A stretch of 64,000 bases of DNA from the NCBI RefSeq assembly GCF_030815125.1, contig NZ_JAUSWH010000011.1:1-64000 (forward strand). The letters are read 5' to 3'. Under the pieces are notes generated by a model, which was given only the letters and a program-made list of their open reading frames with translations, made no database searches and was not told the DNA's origin. This document shows, piece by piece, positions 34,637-45,200 of the stretch. Source of the DNA: Allorhizobium paknamense. GTDB taxonomy: Bacteria; Pseudomonadota; Alphaproteobacteria; Rhizobiales; Rhizobiaceae. Position 1 is the first letter of the stretch. Every line of letters begins with the position of its first letter. Position numbers and translations under genes: made by a program.

Positions 34637-34833
34637 GCGGCTCTCCTTGTATCTCAGCGGTCTGGGCTCACATAAGCACGCGATTATGGCGCCGCAAGTC
34701 CTGATTTATGGCGGTTCCGGAAAATCGGTCTTGCGTTTTTCCGCCGCTTCTTCATTGCTCTCGCCGGGTTTCGCATCCGACGGAAGATGATGGTCGTCCG
34801 GCAGACGCGATTTTACAGAGAACAGATCGTATT

Positions 34834-35775
34834 ATGCTTCCCCTTTCGCTTTCCTCCGGCGATGTTACCGCCGACCGCCGCGCCGATTATGCCCGCATGT
34901 TGGGCGAGGGCGGAGATTTTGCTGCGGCTGCCGAATTGATGGAGCAGGCGCTGGAACTGGCGCCCGGCTGGGCGGCGGGCTGGTTTCAACTGGGAGAATA
35001 CCGGCTGAAGGCGGGCGCGGCTGACAAGGCGGTCGAGGCCTATCGCGCGGTGCGGGCGCTGGATCCCGAGGATATGTTTGCCGCCAGCCTGAAACTCGCG
35101 CTGATCGGCGCAGAAGCGGTGCCGGAACAGCCACCCAGCCGCTACGTGGAAGCGCTTTTCGATGACTATGCCGACCGCTTCGAAACCTCGCTGGTGGAAA
35201 AGCTCCACTATCAGGTGCCACAAAGGCTGGCGGCGTTGATCGCCCGGGTGGCGGGGCAGGGGCACCTGTTTCAGACAGCGATCGATCTCGGCTGCGGCAC
35301 GGGCCTGATGGGGGTTGAACTTGCCGGGAAGGTGGGCCTGCTGGAAGGCTATGACCTGTCGGGCGGCATGCTGGCCAAGGCGGCGGAAAAGCAGCTTTAC
35401 CATCATCTGGGAGAGGCCGATCTCTCGCTTGACGCCGCCGCTTGCGGCCTCTTCGACGGTCGTGAAACGCTGCGGGCCGATCTGGTCACGGCGGCGGATG
35501 TGCTGATGTATCTCGGCAATCTCTCCGGCGTCTTTGCGCTGACGGCGACCCTGCTGAAGCCCGGCGGCCATTTCGCCTTCTCGGTGGAAAAGCAGGCGGA
35601 GAGCCAAGGCTTCACGCTGGCCCCTTCGCTGCGATACCAGCACAGTTTCGCTTACGTGACGGCGACCCTTGCCCAAAGCGGCTTTACCCTGCTCGAAAGC
35701 GAGGAGGCCACCATTCGCATGGATGGCGGAAAACCCGTCCTCGGCATGCTGTTTATTGCTGCAAAATCGCGGTGA
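34834..35775 (+). CDS. TPR-containing class I SAM-dependent methyltransferase
   Basis: A 313-residue protein of the COG4976 type. Two tetratricopeptide-like repeats fill about residues 20-90 (ELMEQALELAPGWAAGWFQLG, then DKAVEAYRAVRALDP). A Rossmann methyltransferase domain follows, with SAM motif I IDLGCGTGLMGVEL at about residue 150 and ADVLMYLGNL as a motif-IV equivalent. The substrate is unknown; TPRs suggest a protein partner. The ATG at 34834 has only a weak AGAG site; the longer frame upstream shows no conservation-like pattern. It is divergent from the DUF6460-CAP pair. Confidence 0.85.
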   Translation: MLPLSLSSGDVTADRRADYARMLGEGGDFAAAAELMEQALELAPGWAAGWFQLGEYRLKAGAADKAVEAYRAVRALDPEDMFAASLKLALIGAEAVPEQPPSRYVEALFDDYADRFETSLVEKLHYQVPQRLAALIARVAGQGHLFQTAIDLGCGTGLMGVELAGKVGLLEGYDLSGGMLAKAAEKQLYHHLGEADLSLDAAACGLFDGRETLRADLVTAADVLMYLGNLSGVFALTATLLKPGGHFAFSVEKQAESQGFTLAPSLRYQHSFAYVTATLAQSGFTLLESEEATIRMDGGKPVLGMLFIAAKSR

Positions 35776-35798
35776 AGGATCGAAAATTGCGATTTTGC
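35761..35798 (+). terminator. Hairpin overlapping the end of the methyltransferase gene
   Basis: A 10-bp perfect inverted repeat GCAAAATCGC / GCGATTTTGC with an 18-base loop. The left arm is inside the last codons of the gene. There is no T tract, so it may be an mRNA 3'-end stabiliser and not a classical terminator. Confidence 0.4.
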
Positions 35799-35888
35799 CG
35801 ATAGGTCAGGATCGCTGACCTTGGCCTCTTGAAAACCCTTGTTTTTCAGGCATTTTGAAGCTGCGGAGGACATTTGGAGCGCGAGGCC

Positions 35889-36524
35889 ATGGCAAATTTG
35901 AGCATGTTCGGCATCTGGAATCAGAACCCCGCCCGCCACAGCCCCGTCGAGGACGCACAGGGCATTCTCTGCGGCACCATGATTGCCGCCCTGGGGCTTT
36001 ATATCCTCGCCAAGATCGGTCTCGTCACCAGCGGCATGGCGGGCCTCGCCTTCGTGCTGCATTACTGGAGCGGCTGGAGCTTCGGCCTTCTGTTCTTCCT
36101 GCTCAATCTGCCCTTCTATCTGCTTTCCATTAAACGGGTTGGCTGGGATTTCACCCTGAAAACCTTCCTCGCCGTTGGCCTGACCTCCTTCCTCGTCGAA
36201 ATCGAAAACCGCTTCCTGCATATCGAATCCATCCATCCCATCTGGGGGGCGATCATGGCGGGCCTGCTGCTCGGCTTCGGGCTTCTGGCGCTCTATCGCC
36301 ACCGCGCCAGCCTCGGCGGCATCGGCATTCTTGCGGTCTTCGTGCAGGATCGTTTCCATATTCCCGCCGGCCTCGTGCAGCTTGCCTTCGACCTCATCGT
36401 CATGGCGCTCGCCTTCACCGTCGTCAGCCCCACTGTCGTGCTGTACTCCTTCATCGGCGCCGTGGTGCTCAATCTCTTCGTGCTGATCAATCACCGCTCG
36501 GATCGGTATATCGCGCTGCGGTAA
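35889..36524 (+). CDS. YitT family membrane protein
   Basis: A 211-residue integral membrane protein with five to six transmembrane helices and the YitT/DUF161 features LVTSGMAGLAFVLHYWSGWSFG and GGIGILAVFVQDRF. It lacks the cytoplasmic DUF2179 domain present in Bacillus YitT, so it is the short form. I chose the ATG at 35889, nine bases after GGAG; a TTG at 35874 after GGAGG is an alternative. Function unknown. It converges with fadB across a strong terminator. Confidence 0.85.
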   Translation: MANLSMFGIWNQNPARHSPVEDAQGILCGTMIAALGLYILAKIGLVTSGMAGLAFVLHYWSGWSFGLLFFLLNLPFYLLSIKRVGWDFTLKTFLAVGLTSFLVEIENRFLHIESIHPIWGAIMAGLLLGFGLLALYRHRASLGGIGILAVFVQDRFHIPAGLVQLAFDLIVMALAFTVVSPTVVLYSFIGAVVLNLFVLINHRSDRYIALR

Positions 36525-36544
36525 TATCCTTGCCCGGCAATAAA

Positions 36545-36570
36545 AAAAGGCGGCCCGTGAGCCGCCTTTT
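36545..36570. terminator. Bidirectional terminator between yitT-like gene and fadB
   Basis: A 10-bp perfect stem AAAAGGCGGC / GCCGCCTTTT with loop CCGTGA lies between convergent genes; A and T tracts on the two sides suit both directions. Confidence 0.9.
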
Positions 36571-36575
36571 CCTGT

Positions 36576-38795
36576 TTATGCTGCCTGCTTGGCCTGACCA
36601 TATGGATCAAACCGGCCATAGAAGGTTTCGCCCTTCTCGGCCATCTCCTTCAGCAGTGGCGTGGGCTTGAAATGCGGGCCGTAATCCTTGGCCAGCTTCT
36701 CGCACAGCGCCACGAAGGTCTTGACCCCCATGCCGTCGATATAGGACAGCGCGCCGCCCGTATAGGGCGCAAAGCCGAAGCCGAGGATGGAGCCGACATC
36801 GGCTTCGCGCGGGTCGGTAACGATGCCTTCTTCCGCGGTGCGGGCAGCTTCCAGCGCGATGGTTGCCAGGAAGCGCTCCTGCAAGACCTTCACATCCACC
36901 TCTTCCGCCTTCTTCTGCGGATAGAAATCCTTCAGGCCCGGCCAAAGCGATTTCTTGGCGGGCTTGGCCGGATAGTCGTAGAAGCCCTTGCCGTTCTTGC
37001 GGCCAAAGCGCTCTTCCTTCTCCACCATGCGGGCGACAAGTTCCATATGGCGTGCATCCACGGCCTTTTCGCCGAGATCCGCCACGGTGGCCTTGAGGAT
37101 CTTGTACGAAAGGTCGATCGCCACTTCATCGTTGAGCGACAGCGGTCCGACCGGCATGCCGGCAAACTTCGCGGCATTTTCGATCATCACCGGCGGCACG
37201 CCTTCGATCAGCATATCGTAGCTTTCGGCCATGTAGCGCAGCACGCAGCGATTGACGAAGAAGCCGCGCGTATCGTTGACGACAATGGGCGTCTTCCTGA
37301 TCGCGGCGACGTAATCCAGCGCCACGGCCAGCGCCTTGTCGCCGGTCTCCTTGCCAAGGATGACTTCGGTCAGCATCATCTTCTCCACCGGCGAGAAGAA
37401 GTGGATGCCGATGAAATCCACCGGGCGCTTGGAGTTCTTCGCAAGGCCGGTGATCGGCAGCGTCGAGGTGTTGGAGGCGAAGATCGCCCCTTCTGGCAGC
37501 ACAGCCTCGACCTTTTCGATCACCGCCTTCTTGACGTCGCGGTCCTCGAACACGGCTTCGATGACGAGGTCGGCATCGGCAAGGGCGGCATAATCCGGTG
37601 TGGGCGTGATGAGGCTGACCAGCTTTTCGCCGTCTTCCTTGGTAAGTTTACCCTTACCGATGGCGTCCGAAACCAGCTTTTGCGAGACACCGAGCCCCTT
37701 GTCGGCAGCTTCCTGGTCACGATCAATCAGCACCACGGGAATGCCCGCCGCAGCCGTGACATAGGCGATGGATGCGCCCATGAAGCCCGCGCCGACCACG
37801 CCGACCTTCCTGATCTCGCTCTTCGGCTGGCCTGCCGGACGGCGGGCGCCCTTGTTCAACTCCTGCATGGAGATGAACAGCGAGCGGATCATCGAGAAGG
37901 CTTCCGTGGTCTGGACGATCTCGGTGAAGTAGCGCTGCTCGATGCGCAGCCCCGTATCGAAGGGCACCTGCAGGCCTTCATAGACGCATTTCAGGATAGC
38001 GAGCGCTGCCGGGTAGTTGCCGGAGGTTTCCCGGCGCAGAATGGCCGGCGCGGCAGGCCAGAGCTGCGCGGAGGCGGGCGTCCAGATGCCGCCGCCGGGG
38101 GCCTTGAAGCCCTTTTCATCCCAGGGCGCAACGGGTTTCAGTCCATCCTTGATCATCTGTTTGGCGGCGGGGATCAGTTGATCTGGCTCCACCACCTGAT
38201 GCACGAGGTTCATGGCCTTTGCGCGTTGCGGTGTCAGCGTCTGGCCAGTGGTCATCATTTGCAGCGCGTCCTGCGTATTGGCAAGACGCGGCACGCGCTG
38301 GGTGCCGCCAGCGCCGGGGAAAATGCCGACCTTGACTTCCGGCAGCGCCAGCTTCACCGATTTCGCATTGGAGGCCACGCGGCCATGGCAGGCGAGCGAC
38401 AGCTCGAAAGCACCGCCCATGCAGGTGCCGTTGATGGCCGAGACCCACGGCTTGCCGCAGGTTTCGATCTTGCGCCACAGCCAGCTCATGCGGCCTGCGC
38501 CATCGAAAAGCTTCTTCACGGCGTTTGCCGGATCTTTCGCCCGCTCTTCCTCCACCATGGAGAACATGCCACGGATCATGCTGAGATCCGCGCCGCCCGA
38601 GAAGGAGGACTTGCCGGAGGTGAAGACCACGCCTTTGATGGCGGCATCCGCCACCACGGCATCGACGATCTTTTCGATTTCGTCCATCACCTCGACGGTG
38701 AAGACGTTCATGCTCTTGTCCGGCATGTCCCAGGTGACGAGGGCAATGCCGTCTGCGTCGGTCTCGACGGTGAAATTCTTGTAAGTCATTGTCAT
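36576..38795 (-). CDS. fadB: Fatty-acid oxidation complex alpha subunit (enoyl-CoA hydratase / 3-hydroxyacyl-CoA dehydrogenase)
   Basis: A 739-residue bifunctional beta-oxidation enzyme. The N-terminal crotonase domain (about 1-190) has the oxyanion-hole segment NGTCMGGAFELSLACHGRVA and VGIFPGAGGTQRVPRL with the catalytic Glu region. The dehydrogenase domain starts with the NAD motif VGVVGAGFMGASIAYV at about 328, continues through ASNTSTLPI, and has the HCDH signature region HFFSPVEKM. The C-terminus ends with a second dehydrogenase C-domain. Its ATG lies nine bases after the thiolase stop, so fadE-fadA-fadB form one unit. FadJ is an equally fair name. Confidence 0.94.
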   Translation of the reverse strand: MTMTYKNFTVETDADGIALVTWDMPDKSMNVFTVEVMDEIEKIVDAVVADAAIKGVVFTSGKSSFSGGADLSMIRGMFSMVEEERAKDPANAVKKLFDGAGRMSWLWRKIETCGKPWVSAINGTCMGGAFELSLACHGRVASNAKSVKLALPEVKVGIFPGAGGTQRVPRLANTQDALQMMTTGQTLTPQRAKAMNLVHQVVEPDQLIPAAKQMIKDGLKPVAPWDEKGFKAPGGGIWTPASAQLWPAAPAILRRETSGNYPAALAILKCVYEGLQVPFDTGLRIEQRYFTEIVQTTEAFSMIRSLFISMQELNKGARRPAGQPKSEIRKVGVVGAGFMGASIAYVTAAAGIPVVLIDRDQEAADKGLGVSQKLVSDAIGKGKLTKEDGEKLVSLITPTPDYAALADADLVIEAVFEDRDVKKAVIEKVEAVLPEGAIFASNTSTLPITGLAKNSKRPVDFIGIHFFSPVEKMMLTEVILGKETGDKALAVALDYVAAIRKTPIVVNDTRGFFVNRCVLRYMAESYDMLIEGVPPVMIENAAKFAGMPVGPLSLNDEVAIDLSYKILKATVADLGEKAVDARHMELVARMVEKEERFGRKNGKGFYDYPAKPAKKSLWPGLKDFYPQKKAEEVDVKVLQERFLATIALEAARTAEEGIVTDPREADVGSILGFGFAPYTGGALSYIDGMGVKTFVALCEKLAKDYGPHFKPTPLLKEMAEKGETFYGRFDPYGQAKQAA

Positions 38796-38804
38796 CCCTC
38801 CCGA

Positions 38805-40013
38805 TCAGATCCGCTCGATCACCGTTGCCGTGCCCATGCCCGCCCCGATGCAGAGCGTGACGAGCGCGGTGCTCTGATCGCGCCGCTCCAGCTCATCCAG
38901 CACGGTGCCGAGGATCATCGCGCCGGTCGCGCCCAGCGGATGGCCCATGGCAATCGCTCCGCCATTGACGTTGATCTTGTCGGTCGGAATGTCGAAGGCC
39001 TGGATATAGCGCAGCACCACGGCGGCAAAGGCTTCGTTCAGTTCGAAGAGATCGATGTCGGAGAGCGACATGCCCGTTCTGGCCAGCAGCTTTTCCGTGA
39101 CGTCCACCGGACCCGTCAGCATCAGCGCCGGATCGGAGCCGATATTGGCGAAGGCCTTGATGCGGGCGCGGGGCTTCAGCCCCATGCTCTCGCCGCCGGC
39201 CTTGGAGCCGAGCAGCACCACGCCCGCGCCATCGACGATGCCGGAGGAATTGCCGGCATGGTGCACGTAATTGATCCGCTCGATATCCGGATGCGCCTGA
39301 ATGGCGACAGCCTCGAAGCCGCCCATCTCGCCCGGCATCTGGAAGGAGGGGTTGAGGCCTGCCAGCGTCTGCATGTCAGTGCCGGGGCGCATGTGCTCGT
39401 CACGGTCCAGAATGGTCAGCCCGTTCTGGTCCTTCACCGCCACGACGGACTTGTCGAAATAGCCGTTTGACCAGGCATGCGCCGCCCGCTTCTGGCTTTC
39501 CACCGCATAGGCATCCACATCATCGCGGGAGAAGCCGTATTTCGTGGCGATGAGATCGGCAGACACCCCCTGCGGCATGAAATAGGCCGGGAAGTTGACC
39601 GACGGGTCCATGAACCACGCCCCGCCCGACATGCCGAGCCCGACGCGGGACATGCTTTCCACGCCACCGGCGATCACGATGTCATCGGCCCCTTGCGCGA
39701 TTTTGCCCGCTGCGAAGTTGATGGCGTCGAGGCCGGAGGCACAGAAGCGCGAGATCTGCATGCCGGGAGCCTTGGTGGAGTAACCGGCCTCGAAGGCGGC
39801 GCCCTTGGCAATCACCGCACCGGCATCCATCACCGGATCGACGCAGCCGAGAATAATGTCATCGACGGTTGCCGTATCCAGCCCGTTGCGGTCGCGGATC
39901 GCTTCCAGCGTCTTGGCCGCGAGACGAACGGAGGGCACCTCGTGCAGGGATCCGTCCTTCTTGCCGCGCCCGCGCGGCGTGCGGACGTGATCGTAAATAT
40001 AAACGTCACTCAT
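38805..40013 (-). CDS. fadA: Acetyl-CoA C-acyltransferase (thiolase, beta subunit)
   Basis: A 402-residue thiolase that cleaves 3-ketoacyl-CoA with CoA. The nucleophile Cys91 lies in [11 protein letters not shown], the catalytic His in [11 protein letters not shown] (about 360) and the second Cys in CIGAGMGTA near the C-terminus. All are intact. I chose the ATG at 40013, which follows GGGAGAGAGAG; an upstream in-frame start adds 18 residues from the repeat flank. It is between fadE and fadB, nine bases from fadB. It is the FadA/FadI partner of the alpha subunit. Confidence 0.94.
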   Translation of the reverse strand: MSDVYIYDHVRTPRGRGKKDGSLHEVPSVRLAAKTLEAIRDRNGLDTATVDDIILGCVDPVMDAGAVIAKGAAFEAGYSTKAPGMQISRFCASGLDAINFAAGKIAQGADDIVIAGGVESMSRVGLGMSGGAWFMDPSVNFPAYFMPQGVSADLIATKYGFSRDDVDAYAVESQKRAAHAWSNGYFDKSVVAVKDQNGLTILDRDEHMRPGTDMQTLAGLNPSFQMPGEMGGFEAVAIQAHPDIERINYVHHAGNSSGIVDGAGVVLLGSKAGGESMGLKPRARIKAFANIGSDPALMLTGPVDVTEKLLARTGMSLSDIDLFELNEAFAAVVLRYIQAFDIPTDKINVNGGAIAMGHPLGATGAMILGTVLDELERRDQSTALVTLCIGAGMGTATVIERI

Positions 40014-40077
40014 ATCTCTCTCTCCCTTGGGCTTCGCGCCCGAAATCTCTTTTTCCAACGGGGCCAATTGTCTTTAA

Positions 40078-40121
40078 GCATTTCCGGACGGAAAACCGGA
40101 TTCCACTTTTCCTGGAAATGC
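40078..40121 (-). repeat. Family A palindrome inside the fad operon
   Basis: A complete 44-bp family A unit between fadE and fadA. It abuts the fadE stop codon (TGA at 40124-40122) with no spacer and would form a hairpin in the operon mRNA, possibly changing the fadE to fadA expression ratio. Confidence 0.85.
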
Positions 40122-41915
40122 TCAGAACGCGTCCGCCGCCAATTCCATCAGGCTGTCGGCGCCTGCTTCGATGCGGGTCTTGCGCAGCGCCGTTTCGGGC
40201 ATGATCTTTTCCATGTAGAATTTGCCGGTGATCAGCTTGTTCTTGTAGAAATCCGCATCGCCCGCGCCGCTGGCCAGCGCTTCTTGCGCAGCCTTGGCCA
40301 TCTTGGCCCACATATAGCCCAGTACCACGATGCCGAAGAGGTGCATGTAATCGGTGGAACCGGCACCGGCATTGTCGGGCTTTGCCATGGCGTTCTGCAT
40401 GAACCACATGGTCGAAGCTTGCAGGTCGTTCAGGCCCTTCTTCAGATGCTTGGTGAAGAAGGACAGCTTTTCGTCGCCACGATTTTCCTCGCAGAAGGTG
40501 CCGATCTCGTTGAACAGCGCCATGACGGCGCGCCCGCCATTCATGCCGAGCTTGCGGCCCACCAGATCCAGCGCCTGAATGCCATTGGCGCCTTCATAGA
40601 TCATGGCAATGCGGGCATCGCGCACATACTGGCTCATGCCCCATTCCTCGATATAGCCGTGGCCGCCATAGACCTGCTGGGCCATCACCGCATGGTCGAA
40701 GCCCTTGTCGGTCAGCACACCTTTCAGGATCGGCGTCATCAGGCCGAGAATGTCATCCGCCGTCTGCTTTTCCGTGGCATCGCCGGAGCGGTGGGCGATG
40801 TCGGATTTCAGCGCCGTCCACAGCGTAAAGGCGCGGCCCGCCTCGTTGAAGGCGCGAATGGTCATCAGGCTGCGGCGAATATCGGGATGGACGATGATCG
40901 GATCGGCCTTCTTCTCCGGCGCCTTGACGCCGGAGAGCGCCCGGCCCTGAATGCGGTCGCGGGCATAATTGGCGGCGTTCTGATAGGCGATTTCGGAAAT
41001 CGACAGACCCTGGAGACCGACGCCGAGACGCGCCTCGTTCATCATCACGAACATGGCTGACAGGCCCTTGTTTTCCGCGCCGATGAGATAGCCGGTGGCC
41101 TCATCGTAATTCATCACGCAGGTGGCATTGCCGTGAATGCCCATCTTGTGCTCGATGGCGCCGCAGGAAACCGTGTTGCGTGCGCCGACGGAGCCGTCCT
41201 CGTTGACGAGGAATTTCGGCACGATGAACAGCGAAATGCCCTTGGTGCCTTCCGGCGCGCCTTCGATACGGGCCAGCACCAGATGAATGATATTGTCCGA
41301 CATGGTGTGTTCACCGGCGGAGATGAAGATCTTCTGGCCGGAGATTTTATAGGTGCCATCGCCGTTCGGCACGGCCTTGGTGCGCAACAGGCCGAGGTCG
41401 GTGCCGCAATGCGGCTCGGTCAGGTTCATGGTGCCGGTCCAGATGCCTTCCACCATTTTCGGCAGATAGGTCTGCTTCTGTGCGTCCGATCCATGCACCA
41501 GAATGGCGGCAATGGCGCCCTGCGTCAGGCCCGGATACATCATCAGCGCCATATTGGCGGACGACATGTATTCGCCAACGGCGCTGTGCAGCACGTAAGG
41601 AAGACCCTGGCCGCCAAATTCGGCGGGAACGGAAAGGCCGAGCCAGCCGCCCTGGCAATAGGCGTCATAGGCTTCCTTGAAGCCCTTCGGCACGGTCACG
41701 GTGCCGTCGTCATGGCGTGTGCAACCTTCCTGGTCGCCGGAAAGGTTGAGCGGGAACAGTTCTTCTTCCGCAAGCTTTGCCGCTTCGCTGACGATTGCCT
41801 CGATCATGTCGGGCGTGGCGTCCTCGAAACCGGGCAGGTTGTTGTAGCGGTCAAGACCGAGAACCGTGTTGAGGATGAAAAGCGTGTCTGCGACCGGAGC
41901 CTTGTAGACGGGCAT
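40122..41915 (-). CDS. Acyl-CoA dehydrogenase (FadE/DmdC-like, about 600 residues)
   Basis: A 597-residue FAD-dependent acyl-CoA dehydrogenase of the long form that carries an extra C-terminal domain, as in DmdC-type enzymes. The N-terminal helix region is followed by LTEPHCGTDLGLLRTKA (FAD/substrate signature 1) and, near residue 450, VYGGHGYIEEWGMSQYVRDARI (signature 2), then IYEGANGIQALDLVGRKL. The region fits an E-type catalytic base at GANGIQ-adjacent Glu. GGAGG lies nine bases before the ATG at 41915. It is the first gene of the fadE-fadA-fadB unit. Chain-length preference is not readable. Confidence 0.9.
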   Translation of the reverse strand: MPVYKAPVADTLFILNTVLGLDRYNNLPGFEDATPDMIEAIVSEAAKLAEEELFPLNLSGDQEGCTRHDDGTVTVPKGFKEAYDAYCQGGWLGLSVPAEFGGQGLPYVLHSAVGEYMSSANMALMMYPGLTQGAIAAILVHGSDAQKQTYLPKMVEGIWTGTMNLTEPHCGTDLGLLRTKAVPNGDGTYKISGQKIFISAGEHTMSDNIIHLVLARIEGAPEGTKGISLFIVPKFLVNEDGSVGARNTVSCGAIEHKMGIHGNATCVMNYDEATGYLIGAENKGLSAMFVMMNEARLGVGLQGLSISEIAYQNAANYARDRIQGRALSGVKAPEKKADPIIVHPDIRRSLMTIRAFNEAGRAFTLWTALKSDIAHRSGDATEKQTADDILGLMTPILKGVLTDKGFDHAVMAQQVYGGHGYIEEWGMSQYVRDARIAMIYEGANGIQALDLVGRKLGMNGGRAVMALFNEIGTFCEENRGDEKLSFFTKHLKKGLNDLQASTMWFMQNAMAKPDNAGAGSTDYMHLFGIVVLGYMWAKMAKAAQEALASGAGDADFYKNKLITGKFYMEKIMPETALRKTRIEAGADSLMELAADAF

Positions 41916-41976
41916 GGGATGCGTCCTCCAGAGAGTGAGCGGCCGTCTTCCTCCACGGCCTTTGCTCTCCAAAATA

Positions 41977-41998
41977 TTGACGTGCGCGTAAACGTCAA
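41977..41998 (-). promoter_or_regulatory. LiuR/fatty-acid-type operator palindrome upstream of the fadE-fadA-fadB operon
   Basis: The segment opens TTGACGT and closes ACGTCAA, and contains CGTAAACGTCAA, identical to the site upstream of fadD. It lies 62-83 bp before the fadE ATG. The remaining sequence of this 304-bp divergent gap (to podJ at 42220) shows no gene. Confidence 0.6.
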
Positions 41999-42219
41999 TA
42001 CGCAAAAGTGTGAAAGACACCATCTCTCGGCTGAGGCGAGGGGGTGAGGCCGGAAAGGTTAAAAAATTCCTCACTCTCTTAACGGCTTGTTTACCACGTT
42101 TCGGGATTGTTGCGGTTGAACGATTTGCATCGGACCGTCCGGATTGATTCTCCCCTTTTCGCACCCGGCCCGATGCTTCCTGAATGGCTCAAGGGCCAGA
42201 CCAAGCAGCGGGCTAGACA

Positions 42220-45200
42220 ATGAACGGACAGCGGTCTCCTTCTCCTCGCCAGACGGGCGCCTCGTCGCTCGATGCGCTGAGCCGGACCATAGAAGGTCTG
42301 GAAGCGCGCATCGAAGGGCTGATGGGCACGCTCCCGCGTGAGACGCGCGCCGAGCGGCCGCCGCTTGAGCGCCATGCCGATACCCGTTCCCCCGGGGCAG
42401 ACGTGCCGCGTCCCGATCCGCTGGCGGAAATCCGCGAGCGGCAGCGGGCGCTGGAAGCGGCCCGCCCACGCTTTGCCGCCGAAGAGCGCCGGGCGGAGCG
42501 CCCGCGCGAGATCGAACCCCGTTCCGCCCTTCGCGAGGGCAGCCTTGCACCACAGACTGCAGCCGTCCCCGTGGCGGAGGCCGGGCCGGAGCTCGGAGAG
42601 ACGCTGACGCGGGAACTGCAAAGCCTGCGTGCCGAAATCCGCGAAATTCGCGATCTGGCCCGTCACAGTCGGGAGAGCGGCGACATGCGCGAGGACATGG
42701 CCCGGGTGACGGCTGGTCTCGACCGGCTGGAGGAATTCGCCCGGCCCGAGGCCCGCGGCCTGCGCGCCGATGTCGAGCAATTGCGCTCGCTGATCGACGG
42801 GCTGGCGCGCGAAGACAGCCTGCGGCAGATGGAGGACCGCTTTCACGCTGTCGAAGCACGGCTGGAGACGGTGGAGCCCGAGCGCATCCAGAAGGAATTG
42901 CTGTCGCTTGCCTACCGTCTGGACGATATCAAGCACCAATTGTCCAGCATTGGCGATGTGCGCTCGGTCAGGCTTCTGGAAGACAAGCTGATCGCCATTG
43001 CCACGGCGCTCGAGCATATCGGCGCGCATCTGGAGCCGAATGGGCGGGCGGTGCTGGAGCAGTTTTCGCTGCTCGACGAGCGGCTCAATGAAATTTCCCG
43101 CGCCATTGCCAGCAATCGCGGCGCGCCCGCCACCGATCCCCGGCTGGTGGAACGCCTGGAAGAGCGGATTGCGCTGATTGCCCATCATCTTGAACTGATT
43201 TCCGAGCAGACGGCGGAGCGCGGCGAGGCCGAGCAGCTTGCCGAACGCATCGAGTTTCTGACGCAGCGCATCGAGGATCTGGCCAACCAGCAGGCGGCGG
43301 AGCGGCTGAGCGAGCGGCTGGACGAATTGACGGCCATGCTGAACCGGCCCCAGACCACGGGTCTGGAACCGGAAATCACCGGCTATCTCTCCGATATTTC
43401 CCGCAAGATCGATGCGCTCGACGGGGTGGGCCTCAGCGACCGGTTGGCCGACCAGATCGCCATCATTGCCAGGCGGATCGACGATATCGAGCGCCAGCCC
43501 GTGCCCGTCATGGATCAGCATGTGTTGCAGAACCTCGATGACCGGCTCTATTCCATCGCCGCGCGGCTGGATGAGACGGTCTCTGCCCCTTCTGCCGACA
43601 TGGCGGCCATTGCCGGGCTGGAGCAGCAGATTGCCCATCTCTCCGCGCTGATCAGCGCCCAGCCCTTCAGCGGTGCTGCGGATGCACCGGCGCTGGACGG
43701 GCGGCTGGCAAAGCTTGAGGACTATCTGGCCACCAGCGATGAATATATCGTCGAGGCGGCGCGTCAGGCTGCCGAGGCGGTGATGGATAATTATGCACGC
43801 CAGGCCCCTGCCGCCAGCGACCAGACGGCAGAAACGCTTGCCCTTGTGGCGGGCCATCTGCGCCAGCTGGAAGACATCAGCCGCGGCAGCGAGGAGCGCA
43901 GCCATCGCACCTTCGAAGCCCTGCATCAGACCCTGGTGCAGATTGCCGAAAAGCTCGAACAGATGGACCGGCGCGCTGCGCCGCCGGCTGGCCCTGCGGC
44001 TGGCGTGACCGACGCTCTGCCCAATGCCGAACCCTCGCCCGTCAAGGCGGCGCATCGCGAAATCGAGGCCGCCTTCCAGACGCCCGCAGAGCGGGAGGCA
44101 GCGGTGGAGCCTGTGGATGCTCCGGTGGCCGCAGATATCGTCACGACCCCTGGGGCTGATGAGATCAAGGTTCGCGCCAGCCTGCTGGCCGGTCTTGGCC
44201 GCAAACTGGCGGCACGCGCCAAAAAGACCGATACTCCCGCCGAGCCTGTGACCGTGACCCGACAGGCCGTCGATCCGGCCCCCTCCATCGACCCCGCCGA
44301 TGTCATTCCGCCGGAAGAGGCCAATGAATTGCTGGAGCCCGGCTCCGGCACACCGGATGTGCGCCGCATTCTGGAAAAGGTCCGCGCCCGCCAGGCCGAA
44401 CAGGCGGCTCCGGCGCGTGGACCTGCCGCCGCCGCACGCGGCGATGACAAGATGGATATCATTGCCGCTGCCCGCCGCGCCGCCCAGGCCGCTGCGCAGG
44501 AGGCCGAACGTGGCGCCAGGACCGCCCGCAAGCCGCTGGCGCGGGAGGTTGAGGGCCAGTCTGCCTCGGCCTTCGCCCGCTATCGCCGTCCCATTCTCAT
44601 GGCCGTCGGTGCGCTGCTTCTGGCGGCCATGGTGCTGCCGCTGGCAAAAAGCCTGACCCAGGGCTCACCCGCACCGCAGGTGGTAGAGCCGCCCGCCGCC
44701 TCCCAGCCTGCCCCGGCTCAGACCGAAAATGCCGTGCCGCAGGCCGAGAGCAAGCCGGAGGCCGTGACGCGCGCTGCGCTGGCGCCGCTGGACAATCGGG
44801 ACACCCCAACGGCCCCGCCCGCACCCGGGGTCAGCTCCGTGGGTTCGGCCAATCTGTCACCGGCCCCGCTCAGCGGCACCGTGCCGGATAGTTTTGCCCC
44901 GAAGGCCGACCCACAGACGCCTCAGGCCGCAGCCCCTTCGCCCTCGCAGCCCGCCGCTTTCGAGGTTCCGGCGGAGATCGCCCCCGCCTCGCTGGCCGCA
45001 GCCGCCGCCAGCGGCCAGCCGGCCGCCCTTTACGAGCTGGGCGCCCGCTATCAGGAAGGCCGTGGTGTCACGGCCGACTTTACCAAGGCGGCCATATGGT
45101 ATCAGCGCGCCGCCGATCAGGGGCTGGCGCCTGCGCAATATCGTCTGGCCGGGCTCTACGAAAAGGGCACCGGCGTGCCGCGCGACGTGGTCAAGGCCAA

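Noticed and set aside
36672..39470. A 932-codon plus-strand frame
   Set aside because: It is antisense to fadB and fadA, whose catalytic motifs are intact. The composition is typical of a shadow frame.
42091..44055. A 654-codon minus-strand frame
   Set aside because: It is antisense to the coiled-coil part of podJ; the periodic composition of podJ explains the lack of stops.
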